A program made the translations under genes and the position numbers. From contig DAISGD010000052.1 of NCBI GenBank assembly GCA_036823295.1, forward strand, positions 1 through 22,740: a stretch of DNA of 22,740 bases, given 5' to 3'. The DNA comes from UBA4742 sp002403895. GTDB lineage: Bacteria > Actinomycetota > Acidimicrobiia > Acidimicrobiales > Acidimicrobilacustridaceae. Below the pieces are notes generated by a model, which did not search any database, was not told the origin of the DNA, and saw only the letters and a list, made by a program, of their open reading frames with translations. Of this stretch, positions 14,096 to 21,650 are shown in pieces (within the stretch, counting starts at the first letter, position 1; every line of letters starts with the position of its first letter).

Positions 14096-15319
14096 GTGGC
14101 TCTCGTCGTCCAGAAGTTCGGTGGCACCTCGGTCGCTGACCCCGACCGCATCCGCACCGTCGCCGACTCCATCGCTCGCACGATCCGCCGGGGCAACCAG
14201 GTCGTGGTCGCGGTCAGCGCGATGGGCAAGGACACCGACGATCTGCTGCGGTTGGCGACAGAGGTCAGCGTCACCCGGCCCGGTCGCGAGATGGACATGC
14301 TGATCACCGCCGGCGAGCGCAAGGCCACCGCGCTGCTGTGCATGGCCCTCCACGACATGGGTGTCGACGCCGAGTCGTTCACCGGGAGCCAGGCCGGGTT
14401 CATCACCGACACCACCCACACCAACGCCAAGATCCTCGAGGTGCGGGCCGACCGCATCCGGGACGCGCTCGACCGGGGTCGCGTGCCGGTGGTCGGCGGT
14501 TCGCAGGGCGTGTCGACCGACCACAACGTCACGTTCCTCGGTCGGGGCGGCACCGACACCACTGCGGTCGCGCTCGCTCATGCGCTGGGCGCCGACATCT
14601 GTGAGCTCTACACCGACGTCTCCGGCGTCTTCACCAGCGATCCCCGCGTGGTGCCGAACGCCCGGAAGATGGAACGCATCAGCTTCGACGAGCTGCTCGA
14701 GATGACCGCGAATGGCTGTCCCAAGCCGGCCATGCGATCGGTCGAGTACGCCCGCACCCACGGGGTCGACCTGCACGTACGGTCGGCCTTCACCTGGGAA
14801 CCGGGCACACTCGTCACCAAGGAGGACGACCACATGGAACACGCAATCATCTCCGCAGTGGTGCACGACACCGACGAGGCCAAGGTCACCGTGTCGGGAG
14901 TGCCCGATCACCCGGGCGTGGCGGCGCGCCTCTTCCGAGCCTTGGCCGACCGGGACATCAACGTCGACCTGATCGTGCAGAACACCTCGGAGCACGGCAA
15001 GACCGATATCTCCTTCACCGTGCCCCGCGACGCCGCCGAGACGTCGCAGGCGGTGTGCGACGGCCTCGCCGCGGAGATCGGCGCGGCCGAAGTCCGGACC
15101 GACACCGAGATCGCCCGGGTGAGCGTGGTGGGTGCAGGCATGAAATCGAACCCCGGGGTCGCGGCCACCGTCTTCGAGACACTGGCTGGCGCCGGGATCA
15201 ACATCGAGATGATCTCCACCTCGGCTATCCGGGTGAGTTGCGTGGTGCGCCAGGACCAGATCGAGGAGGCGGTCCAGGTCCTCCACGACGCCTTTGAACT
15301 CGCGCTCGCGGCCGATTGA
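14096..15319 (+). CDS. lysC: Aspartate kinase (alpha subunit, with internal beta start)
   Basis: The enzyme phosphorylates aspartate with ATP, the first step toward lysine, threonine, methionine and diaminopimelate. The 407-residue protein has the kinase domain (1-245) with KFGGTS near the N-terminus, TAGERKATALL, FLGRGGTDTTAVALA and ELYTDVSGVFTSDPR. Two ACT domains follow (about 262-330 and 342-405), with the NTSEHGKTDISF effector-site segment, so feedback inhibition by Lys and/or Thr is expected from the family. GTG 14096 starts two residues before LVVQKFGG. It lacks a Shine-Dalgarno and has TAACCT eight bases upstream. The next step, asd, lies 51 bases downstream. Confidence 0.95.
   Translation: MALVVQKFGGTSVADPDRIRTVADSIARTIRRGNQVVVAVSAMGKDTDDLLRLATEVSVTRPGREMDMLITAGERKATALLCMALHDMGVDAESFTGSQAGFITDTTHTNAKILEVRADRIRDALDRGRVPVVGGSQGVSTDHNVTFLGRGGTDTTAVALAHALGADICELYTDVSGVFTSDPRVVPNARKMERISFDELLEMTANGCPKPAMRSVEYARTHGVDLHVRSAFTWEPGTLVTKEDDHMEHAIISAVVHDTDEAKVTVSGVPDHPGVAARLFRALADRDINVDLIVQNTSEHGKTDISFTVPRDAAETSQAVCDGLAAEIGAAEVRTDTEIARVSVVGAGMKSNPGVAATVFETLAGAGINIEMISTSAIRVSCVVRQDQIEEAVQVLHDAFELALAAD
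14834..15319 (+). CDS. lysC: Aspartate kinase beta subunit (in-frame internal start within lysC)
   Basis: Within lysC, in frame at residue 247, an ATG at 14834 follows the strong Shine-Dalgarno AAGGAGG (14819-14825) at eight bases. Translation from here gives a 161-residue regulatory chain, starting MEHAIISAVVHD, that consists of the two ACT domains only. Corynebacterium, Mycobacterium and Bacillus aspartate kinases make exactly such a beta subunit to form alpha2beta2 enzymes. The full-length start has no comparable ribosome site, so the beta chain could be made in excess. Confidence 0.7.
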   Translation: MEHAIISAVVHDTDEAKVTVSGVPDHPGVAARLFRALADRDINVDLIVQNTSEHGKTDISFTVPRDAAETSQAVCDGLAAEIGAAEVRTDTEIARVSVVGAGMKSNPGVAATVFETLAGAGINIEMISTSAIRVSCVVRQDQIEEAVQVLHDAFELALAAD

Positions 15320-15339
15320 TCCAACAACCCGATTCCTCC

Positions 15340-15362
15340 CCGGGGGGCAGCCCCGGTACCCT
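15340..15362 (+). promoter_or_regulatory. Hairpin and putative -10 box ahead of asd
   Basis: CCGGGG (15340-15345) and CCCCGG (15351-15356) form a 6-bp stem with loop GGCAG. TACCCT (15357-15362) follows directly, eight bases before ATG 15371. No Shine-Dalgarno is present. This could be a separate leaderless asd promoter with an adjoining operator, or a stem between lysC and asd in one message. Confidence 0.35.
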
Positions 15363-15370
15363 CGACGGCC

Positions 15371-16399
15371 ATGAAGATCGGAATCGTCGGTGCGACCGGC
15401 CAGGTGGGTGGCGTCATGCGCGCCGTGCTCGCCGAGCGCCAGTTCCCCGTTGACGAGCTACGTCTGTTCGCCTCCAGCCGCTCCGCCGGCCGCCGCCTGA
15501 AATGGGGTGAGATGGAGGTCGAGGTCGAGGATGCGTCGACGGCCGACTACACCGGGCTGGATATTGCCCTGTTCTCCGCCGGGGGCTCGACGTCGCGCCA
15601 GCTCGCCCCCAAGGTGGCCGAGGCGGGGGCCATCGTGATCGACAACTCCTCGGCGTGGCGTATGGACCCGGACGTGCCCCTCGTCGTGGCGGAGGTCAAC
15701 GCTCACGCCCTCGACACCATCCCCCGCAACATCGTGGCCAACCCCAACTGCACGACCATGGTGGCCATGCCGGTGCTGAAGCCGCTCGATCTGGAGGCCG
15801 GCCTGCGCACGCTGGTGGTCAGCACCTACCAGGCCGTGTCCGGAGTGGGGCTGGCCGGCACGGCGGAGTTGGACGACCAGGTCCGCAAGGTGGGGGACGG
15901 CGCCACCGCGCTGGCCATGTCGGGGACGGCCGTCGATTTCCCGCCCGCCAACCAGTTCCCGACGACGATCGCTTACAACGTGATCCCCTTCGCCGGGGAC
16001 CTGGTGGACGACGGTTCGCAGGAGACCGACGAGGAGCAGAAGCTCCGCAACGAGAGCCGCAAGATCCTCCGTCTTCCCCACCTGCAGGTGGCCGCTACCT
16101 GCGTCCGGGTGCCGGTCTACACCGGCCACTCGCTGTCGATCAGTGCCGGCTTCGCTGAGCCGATCACACCCGAGCAGGCTCGCCGAGCGCTCATCAAGGC
16201 GCCCGGCGTGGAGTTGGCCGACATCCCCACCCCCCTCATGGCGGCCGGGGTCGATCCCACCTTCGTCGGTCGCATCCGGATCGACCCGACCCAGAAGCAC
16301 GGCCTGTCGCTGTTCCTGTCGGGGGACAACCTGCGCAAGGGAGCGGCCCTCAACGCGGTCCAGATCGCTGAAGCGCTCCTCGAGCGTCGCTTTCGCTAG
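15371..16399 (+). CDS. asd: Aspartate-semialdehyde dehydrogenase
   Basis: The enzyme reduces aspartyl-4-phosphate to aspartate semialdehyde with NADPH, the step after aspartate kinase. The 342-residue protein is full length. It has the NADP site GATGQVGG (7-14), the SAGGSTS loop (69-75), DNSSAWRMD, the catalytic Cys127 in ANPNCTTM, YQAVSGVG, and the His-containing VPVYTGHSLS in the C-terminal half. It lies 51 bases behind lysC, the usual actinobacterial order. No Shine-Dalgarno precedes ATG 15371; TACCCT eight bases upstream suggests a leaderless message. Its stop overlaps, on the opposite strand, the stop of the MazG-like remnant. Confidence 0.95.
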   Translation: MKIGIVGATGQVGGVMRAVLAERQFPVDELRLFASSRSAGRRLKWGEMEVEVEDASTADYTGLDIALFSAGGSTSRQLAPKVAEAGAIVIDNSSAWRMDPDVPLVVAEVNAHALDTIPRNIVANPNCTTMVAMPVLKPLDLEAGLRTLVVSTYQAVSGVGLAGTAELDDQVRKVGDGATALAMSGTAVDFPPANQFPTTIAYNVIPFAGDLVDDGSQETDEEQKLRNESRKILRLPHLQVAATCVRVPVYTGHSLSISAGFAEPITPEQARRALIKAPGVELADIPTPLMAAGVDPTFVGRIRIDPTQKHGLSLFLSGDNLRKGAALNAVQIAEALLERRFR

Positions 16400-16515
16400 A
16401 GCGGCGGGTTGTCCCGATAGCGGGCGGCGGCACCGTCGAGGCTGAGCCCGAGCTGGTTGGCCAGGGAGGCCAACCACGCCAGCACGTCGCCCAGCTCGTG
16501 GAGCTGCTGGTCCTC
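16396..16515 (-). pseudogene. C-terminal remnant of a MazG-like nucleotide pyrophosphohydrolase gene
   Basis: On the minus strand, REDQQLHELGDVLAWLAS and the following ANQLGLSLDGAAARYRDN match the last third of small MazG-like proteins, which remove pyrophosphate from NTPs. The family's upstream helices with the EExxE metal site are missing. Sequence above about 16515 no longer resembles the family and enters an AT-rich patch. The frame stays open to 16680, but that extension covers the probable promoter of the GGDEF-EAL gene. A truncated leftover is more likely than a working gene. Confidence 0.55.
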
Positions 16516-16560
16516 GCGAGAGGTCGTCGATAGTTGGCGCTGGGTGCCCGCGTGACTGCG

Positions 16561-16709
16561 GAGGATGAGGTTTTTGTGCTTTCTGTCACTTTTAGTGGCG
16601 AAGCGACCTGATATAGCGGTATTTTCTCGTGGGTCCCTCATACAAGGGCCAGCATCCGCCGATGCGAGACAGAGGCGCACGACGCCAACGCGAGGTTGGG
16701 CGATGGGAG
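16561..16709 (+). promoter_or_regulatory. AT-richer upstream region of the GGDEF-EAL gene with possible operator and promoter
   Basis: GC falls to about 48% over 16561-16640, by hand count, against about 70% around it. It contains the inverted repeat GTCACT-TTT-AGTGGC (16585-16599, one G-T pair) and candidate -10 hexamers TATAGC (16612-16617) and TATTTT (16620-16625). A start near 16632 would leave a leader of about 78 bases before ATG 16710. No convincing -35 is seen. The patch also marks the broken end of the MazG-like remnant. Confidence 0.4.
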
Positions 16710-19043
16710 ATGACTGAGGTCAAGGGGCACTTGCCCGCAACGACCGACACCTGGTCGGTCGTCTTCGTCGCGAGCCTCGGGGTCTCGGTTGTCGGCCTGC
16801 ATGCGCTCGGCGCCTTCGGCCCCTTCTCCAATGCCGCCCTCGCGGTGCTCGGCATCTTCGCCCTGACCATCGCGGTGCTCGGCATCCGCCGGTGGCGTCC
16901 CACGCCGGCGTGGCCCTGGTGGCTCCAAGTCGTCGCCCTCGGGCTGTTCCTCGTTGGGGGTCTGGCCCGCGCCTCGCTCGGTACGCTCGGAGATCTCACC
17001 CCGGGCCGCTCGCTCCTGCCCGACCTGCTCACCCTGCCCGGCTACGCGTTCCTGGCCGTGTCCATGGCGGCCCTGATCCGGGCGCGGCGCGCCAGCGGAA
17101 CCCGTGACCTCGACGCCAGCCTCGACGCCGCGGTGGCAGGCATCGCCGCGCTCACCTTGGCCTGGGTCTACCTGATCAACCCCGCCGTCTCGCAACAGCA
17201 CGTCCCGCTCAACATCCGGCTGCTGCTGGTCTGCTACCCGGCCATGTCGGTGTCCCTGGTGGCCCTCGGGGCCCGCTTGGCCTTCGGGTCCGGTCAACGC
17301 CAACCGTTCGCCCTCCGCATGATCATGGTCACGTTCGTGTGCGTGCTGGTCGGTGACGTGCTCTACATGTTCGCCGATGCGGGGCTCAGCGCCGTGCCCG
17401 CTCCTCTGATCGACATCCCCTACGGCTTGGCCTACGTGGCGGTCATGGCCACATTCCTCCACCCGTCCATCCGCGAGGTCGGCGTCCCGGTCCCCGATCC
17501 CCGACGGGCCCCCCGCTCCGCCCGACTGGCCTTCCTGGCCGTTGCCTTGTGCGTGCCTGCCGTGATCATTCTCGGTCATACGGAGCGGGGCCTGGGTGAC
17601 CGGCTGGTGCTGTCGGGCATTGTGATCCTGTGCACGGTGGCCGCCGCCTGGCGCACGGCCCGCGCTCTGCGAGCGTCAGCCCGGGCCGAGACCCGCCTCG
17701 CCCATCAGGCCACCCATGACGGGCTCACCGATCTGCCCAACCGCTGGTTGGTGCAAGAGCATCTCACCCGCGCGCTCGGCCACACCGGGGAGCCCACCGA
17801 GATCGCGCTGCTGTTCCTCGACGTCGACCGCTTCAAGCTGGTCAACGACTCGCTTGGTCACGGCGTCGGCGACGAGCTGCTCATCGCCGTGGGTGACCGG
17901 CTGCTGGCCAACCAACGGCCCGGCGATCTCGTGGGGCGCATCGGCGGGGACGAGTTCGTCATCATCGCCCGCGATGTGCGCGATGTGAGCCACGCGTTGG
18001 AGATCGCCGAGCGGACCCGGCTTTCGCTGGCTCGCACCTTCCACCTGCGCGACGCCGAGATCCCCGTTACGACCAGCATCGGGGTGTCCGTGCGCCGCAC
18101 CGGGGACCGTCCCAATGACGCCGAGGCCATGTTCCGTGATGCCGACACCGCCATGTACCGGTCCAAGGACACGGGGGGTGATGCCGTGAACGTGTTCGAC
18201 GCCTCGATGCGCCAGCGCGTGGCCCGGCGGCTGGAGTTGGAGCGCGAGCTCCGTCACGCCCTCGATCGCGGTGAGCTGCACCTGGCGTACCAACCAGTGG
18301 TGCGGGCGCTCGACGGGCGGGTAACGGGCATGGAGGCGCTCCTGCGTTGGAGCCACCCCGAGCTGGGCGACATCGCGCCGGTCGACTTCGTGCCCATCGC
18401 CGAGGACACCGGGGCCATCGTCGAGATCGGCGCCTGGGTCATCAACCAAGCCTGCGCCGACCTGGCGACATTGCGCGACGAGGTGCCGTTCGGCAGCGAC
18501 CTGTGCGTGGCGGTGAATCTGTCGGTCCGCCAGTTCCGTGACGCCTCGCTGCTCGATCACGTGGCGCGCGCCCTGCTGGCCCACGGTCTCCCCGCGTCGG
18601 TCCTGAAGCTGGAACTGACCGAGTCCATGGTGATGGAGAACCTGCCCCTCATCGCCACCCTGTTGATGTCGTTGCGCTCCTGCGGGGTCCGAATCTCGAT
18701 CGACGACTTCGGGACGGGCTACTCCTCGCTCGCCTCGCTCGACCGTCTGCCGGTGGACGAGGTCAAGATCGACCAGTCATTCGTGGCCGCGTTGAGCGAG
18801 GACGACGCCAACACCAGCCTCGTCGCGGCGGTGGTGGCCATCGCCGATTCGCTCCAGATCGCCACGGTGGCTGAGGGCGTCGAGGAACTCGGGCAAGCAC
18901 GCCGCCTGCGTGAGCTCGGCTGCCAAGAGGCGCAGGGCTACCTGTACTCGCGGCCAGTCCCCATCGGCGAGCTCCCGGCGGTGTTGAACCGGCTCGGGCT
19001 GGCGGCCGCCCCCAAACTGCGGGTTGTGCCAACGACCGCCTGA
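16710..19043 (+). CDS. Membrane GGDEF-EAL protein (c-di-GMP synthase/phosphodiesterase)
   Basis: The protein has about 777 residues. The N-terminal half (to about 320) is a multi-helix membrane sensor of the type seen at 1-948, with some eight to ten hydrophobic helices. The GGDEF domain (about 330-490) carries THDGLTDLPNR, FLDVDRFKLVNDSLGH and an intact RIGGDEF (GGDEF at 412-416). RPGD lies five residues before it, which is the RxxD product-inhibition site. The EAL domain (about 515-760) has EALLRW (EAL from 542), the NLSVRQF metal strand, ELTES, IDDFGTGYSSL, VKID and EGVE. Both halves look active, so the net direction cannot be told. ATG 16710 starts MTEVKGH. ATG 16662 and GTG 16629 are in-frame alternatives. 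The stop faces the GNAT-like gene ten bases away. Confidence 0.9.
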   Translation: MTEVKGHLPATTDTWSVVFVASLGVSVVGLHALGAFGPFSNAALAVLGIFALTIAVLGIRRWRPTPAWPWWLQVVALGLFLVGGLARASLGTLGDLTPGRSLLPDLLTLPGYAFLAVSMAALIRARRASGTRDLDASLDAAVAGIAALTLAWVYLINPAVSQQHVPLNIRLLLVCYPAMSVSLVALGARLAFGSGQRQPFALRMIMVTFVCVLVGDVLYMFADAGLSAVPAPLIDIPYGLAYVAVMATFLHPSIREVGVPVPDPRRAPRSARLAFLAVALCVPAVIILGHTERGLGDRLVLSGIVILCTVAAAWRTARALRASARAETRLAHQATHDGLTDLPNRWLVQEHLTRALGHTGEPTEIALLFLDVDRFKLVNDSLGHGVGDELLIAVGDRLLANQRPGDLVGRIGGDEFVIIARDVRDVSHALEIAERTRLSLARTFHLRDAEIPVTTSIGVSVRRTGDRPNDAEAMFRDADTAMYRSKDTGGDAVNVFDASMRQRVARRLELERELRHALDRGELHLAYQPVVRALDGRVTGMEALLRWSHPELGDIAPVDFVPIAEDTGAIVEIGAWVINQACADLATLRDEVPFGSDLCVAVNLSVRQFRDASLLDHVARALLAHGLPASVLKLELTESMVMENLPLIATLLMSLRSCGVRISIDDFGTGYSSLASLDRLPVDEVKIDQSFVAALSEDDANTSLVAAVVAIADSLQIATVAEGVEELGQARRLRELGCQEAQGYLYSRPVPIGELPAVLNRLGLAAAPKLRVVPTTA

Positions 19044-19053
19044 CGTAGCTGAC

Positions 19054-19803
19054 CTAGCCGGCCGCGATCTCCTCGGTGGCCCCGGGACGGTGTTGCCAGG
19101 CGGGGGCCGACACCATGGATTCCAGTCCCTTGCCCTCGAAGAGGATGGCGTGAGTAGCCGGGTCAAGGAACGACAGTCGGGCCCGGTACTCGGCCGTATC
19201 GCAGAACACGGGCAGGCTGGCCGGGGAATCCAGGTAGCGCAGCGGCTCGGAGCCGGCCACGGGGGCGAAGGGACGGTGCCAGGCGGAGTTGATGAGGTCG
19301 AGCACCACGACGTCCATGACGGCGACCGCCCAGGCCACCCCGCGCTCAGCGCCGAGCACATTGATGGCCTGGTAGAGCGCCATGCTGATCAGCCCGGCGC
19401 TGGCCGCGCTGCGGTACTCGGCGGCCACCGCCAGGGTGGCCACGTCCCATGCCGTAGCCAGATCGAGCTGCTGGCCGCTGGGACCGACGAGGCTCGAAGC
19501 CGACACGTGCCACAGGCGCTCGAAATCGTGGACACTCTTGAGCCCCACCGGGGAAGGCTCGATGACCCGGATCATGCCGGCAGGAACCCGACGGGCGTGG
19601 TCCAGGATGCAGAGGAAGAAGCTGGCGCCCTCGTAGGCGCAGTACTCGGCCTCGAGCATCTCCGGGGTGTTCCCGAAGAACTCGAGGAAGACCTCCTGTT
19701 CGACCGCCCGGGCCAGGTCGGCACCCGGATCGTCGGCGCGAAAGAGGTAGACCCCGAATGGGGTGGGCTTGCGATCGTCGGCGGCGATTACCGCGTCTGC
19801 CAT
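19054..19803 (-). CDS. Putative GNAT-fold acyltransferase (LuxI/FeeM-like), function unknown
   Basis: The 249-residue soluble protein has no signal or membrane helix. The order of its elements resembles GNAT-fold acyltransferases that use acyl-carrier substrates, such as N-acyl amino acid synthases and acyl-homoserine lactone synthases. It has an N-terminal RAVEQEVFLEFFGNTPEML helix, FFLCILDHARRVPAGMIRVI (strands with an AG-R turn), then LATAWDVATLAVAAEYRS and a helix LISMALYQAINVLG, where the acyl-CoA loop would lie. The C-terminal half (SAWHRPFAPVAG... YLDSPASLPVF) is not one I recognise. The assignment is tentative. ATG 19803 has GGAG nine bases upstream and GATACT (19833-19828) as a likely -10. 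It is divergent from the serine hydrolase gene. Confidence 0.5.
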   Translation of the reverse strand: MADAVIAADDRKPTPFGVYLFRADDPGADLARAVEQEVFLEFFGNTPEMLEAEYCAYEGASFFLCILDHARRVPAGMIRVIEPSPVGLKSVHDFERLWHVSASSLVGPSGQQLDLATAWDVATLAVAAEYRSAASAGLISMALYQAINVLGAERGVAWAVAVMDVVVLDLINSAWHRPFAPVAGSEPLRYLDSPASLPVFCDTAEYRARLSFLDPATHAILFEGKGLESMVSAPAWQHRPGATEEIAAG

Positions 19804-19827
19804 GGCCCGGAGCTCCACTGGGCGTCA

Positions 19828-19833
19828 AGTATC
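19828..19833 (-). promoter_or_regulatory. Putative -10 box (GATACT) for the GNAT-like gene
   Basis: GATACT on the minus strand differs from TATACT by one base. It would start transcription near 19821, giving a leader of about 18 bases that contains GGAG before ATG 19803. No clear -35 is visible. Confidence 0.3.
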
Positions 19834-19935
19834 GCGCAGTGGAGCTGACGCCGTGGGTCCTGGTCCGGCGCCCGTCTGTCACGGAGTTGATCGACTGACC
19901 AACCAAGTGGATGCGCTCGAGGAGGTCGCCCTGTC

Positions 19936-19941
19936 TACGGT
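19936..19941 (+). promoter_or_regulatory. Putative -10 box (TACGGT) for the serine hydrolase gene
   Basis: TACGGT in the 165-base divergent gap would give a start near 19948 and a leader of about 20 bases. That leader contains AGGGGGG, three bases before ATG 19969. No -35 is evident. Confidence 0.35.
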
Positions 19942-19968
19942 GGGGGGCTGACCACGCCAGGGGGGCCC

Positions 19969-21201
19969 ATGAGTGAGCCAAACGTCGAGACCGATCCGGA
20001 GAAGGTGGGCTTCGATGCTGATCGACTGGCCCGCATCGAACGCCACTTCGCCCGCTACGTCGACGACGGGCGGCTGCCAGGGTGGCAGGTGGTGGTCACC
20101 CGAGCCGGCCAAGTCGCCTACGTGAGCGAGTACGGCTCCCGCGATGTCGAGGCGGGCTTGGCGGTGGAGCGCGACACGCTGTTCCGGATCTACTCGATGA
20201 GCAAGCCCATCACCTCGGTGGCGGCGATGATGCTCTACGAGGAGGGTGCCTTCGAGCTGAAGGACCCGATCAGCCAGTTCATCCCGTCGTTCGCCGACCA
20301 GCGCGTCTACGTAAGCGGCCCGCCGGCCAACCCGGTGACCCGGCCCGCCATCGAGCCAGTGCGGGTGTGGCACCTGCTGACTCACACCTCCGGCCTCACC
20401 TACGGGTTCCACTACGCCGACCCGGTCGACGCCATGTACCGCCACGCCGGCTTCGAATGGGGCTCACCGCGTGAGGCTGACCTGGCGGCGGTGTGCGACA
20501 CGTACGCATCGTTTCCCCTTCTGTTCGAGCCGGGCACGGAGTGGAACTACTCGGTCGCCACCGACGTCGTGGGTCGGCTGGTGGAGGTCGTGTCGGGCCA
20601 ATCCCTCGACGAGTTCCTGGCCGAGCGGGTCTTCGGCCCGCTGGGCATGACCGACACCGGGTTCTACGCGCCCGAGGCCGACCACGATCGCCTGGCCGCC
20701 CTCTACGTTCCCGGCGCCGGCCAGCAGGCGACGCGCATGGACGCCATGGGCAACGCCGCCAAGCGCAAGCCGGTGATGCTCTCGGGCGGAGGGGGCCTGG
20801 TGTCGACGGCGGCCGATTACCACCGCTTCACCCAGATGCTGCTGCGGGGCGGCGAGTTGGATGGCACCCGCCTGCTGGGCCGAGCCACCGTCGAGTTCAT
20901 GACGTCCAACCATCTGCCCGGCGGGGCGGAACTCGAAGCCATCGCCCGCCCCACGTTCTCCGAGACCGCGTTCAACGGGATGGGCTTCGGTCTCGGGTTC
21001 TCGGTGCTGGAGAGCCCGGCGGAGAACAAGGTCTTGTCGAGCGCAGGGGAGTACGCCTGGGGCGGCGCCGCCAGCACCGCGTTCTGGGTCGATCCGCTGG
21101 AGGAGATCACCGCGCTCTTCTTCACCCAGCTGCTGCCGTCGAGCACGTACAACATCCGCCCCCAGCTCAAGCAACTCGTCTACCAAGCCCTCGTTGATTG
21201 A
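19969..21201 (+). CDS. Serine hydrolase of the class C beta-lactamase / EstB esterase family
   Basis: The 410-residue protein has the penicillin-binding-protein fold. SMSK at 76-79 is the SxxK motif with nucleophile Ser76 and base Lys79. Tyr194 in WNYSVATDV is the catalytic tyrosine of the Y-x-N/Y-S-x motif. WGGAAST near the C-terminus stands in for KTG. HLLTHTSGLTYG and EYAWGGAASTAFWVDP are typical of family VIII esterases and of the beta-lactamase-related hydrolases common in actinobacteria. There is no signal peptide, so it is probably cytosolic and more likely an esterase or amidase than a resistance enzyme. The substrate is unknown. ATG 19969 has AGGGGGG three bases upstream. Confidence 0.88.
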   Translation: MSEPNVETDPEKVGFDADRLARIERHFARYVDDGRLPGWQVVVTRAGQVAYVSEYGSRDVEAGLAVERDTLFRIYSMSKPITSVAAMMLYEEGAFELKDPISQFIPSFADQRVYVSGPPANPVTRPAIEPVRVWHLLTHTSGLTYGFHYADPVDAMYRHAGFEWGSPREADLAAVCDTYASFPLLFEPGTEWNYSVATDVVGRLVEVVSGQSLDEFLAERVFGPLGMTDTGFYAPEADHDRLAALYVPGAGQQATRMDAMGNAAKRKPVMLSGGGGLVSTAADYHRFTQMLLRGGELDGTRLLGRATVEFMTSNHLPGGAELEAIARPTFSETAFNGMGFGLGFSVLESPAENKVLSSAGEYAWGGAASTAFWVDPLEEITALFFTQLLPSSTYNIRPQLKQLVYQALVD

Positions 21202-21223
21202 CCCGACTGATGGTTTGGGGGCC

Positions 21224-21625
21224 TCAGAGGACGCGGTGGGGGTTGGACTCGTCCGCGTAGGCGCCGTCCATGGCTCCGGGGCGGGCCAACTCGAGCAGGG
21301 CGAGCTCGGTTCCGTTCACGTCGGTGGCCACGGCGGCGTCGCCCTCAGGGGTGCCCATGGGGCTGGTCACCGTCCAGCCCGCCGCGGTCATGGCCGTGGT
21401 GGCAGCCGTCAGGTCGGGGACGGCGTAGATGGGCAGGATCGAGCCAGTAGGTCGATGGTCGGCCAGCAGCACCAGGGACCCGTCGCCCAACTCCACGCCG
21501 GCCACATCGGCACCGAAGTGTTGGAACCGCCAACGCAGACGACCACCGAGGCCCTCGACCCAGAGCCGAAGGGCGGCGTCGGTATTGTCCACCCCGACGT
21601 AGAGGAAGCGAAGTTCGGCCGTCAT
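21224..21625 (-). CDS. VOC (glyoxalase/bleomycin-resistance fold) family protein
   Basis: The 133-residue protein has the two beta-alpha-beta-beta-beta halves of the vicinal-oxygen-chelate fold. LRFLYVGVDNTDAALRLWVEGLGGRLRW begins half one, and LPIYAVPDLTAATTAMTAAGWTV begins half two, ending with ATDVNGTELALLEL. Metal ligands are not clearly conserved: the first strand lacks the usual His and Glu75-like positions are uncertain. The activity is unknown. ATG 21625 starts MTAELRF; a start six residues earlier is possible. It ends 22 bases from the convergent serine hydrolase and lies 25 bases downstream of the LamG-like gene on the same strand. Confidence 0.75.
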   Translation of the reverse strand: MTAELRFLYVGVDNTDAALRLWVEGLGGRLRWRFQHFGADVAGVELGDGSLVLLADHRPTGSILPIYAVPDLTAATTAMTAAGWTVTSPMGTPEGDAAVATDVNGTELALLELARPGAMDGAYADESNPHRVL

Positions 21626-21650
21626 CGCCACATACGGCCCCAACCTTCGT

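Noticed and set aside
14027..15286. N-terminal extension of the cyclophilin-like frame up to 15286
   Set aside because: This part is antisense to lysC and resembles nothing. The conserved design of the three isomerases starts at ATG 14026.
16516..16680. Upstream extension of the MazG-like frame as a complete small gene
   Set aside because: The extension crosses the AT-rich patch and probable promoter, lacks the family's metal-binding helices and has no convincing start.
19969..21201. The serine hydrolase as an antibiotic-resistance beta-lactamase
   Set aside because: It has no signal peptide and its Y-S-V and W-G-G motifs fit family VIII esterases better than true class C enzymes.
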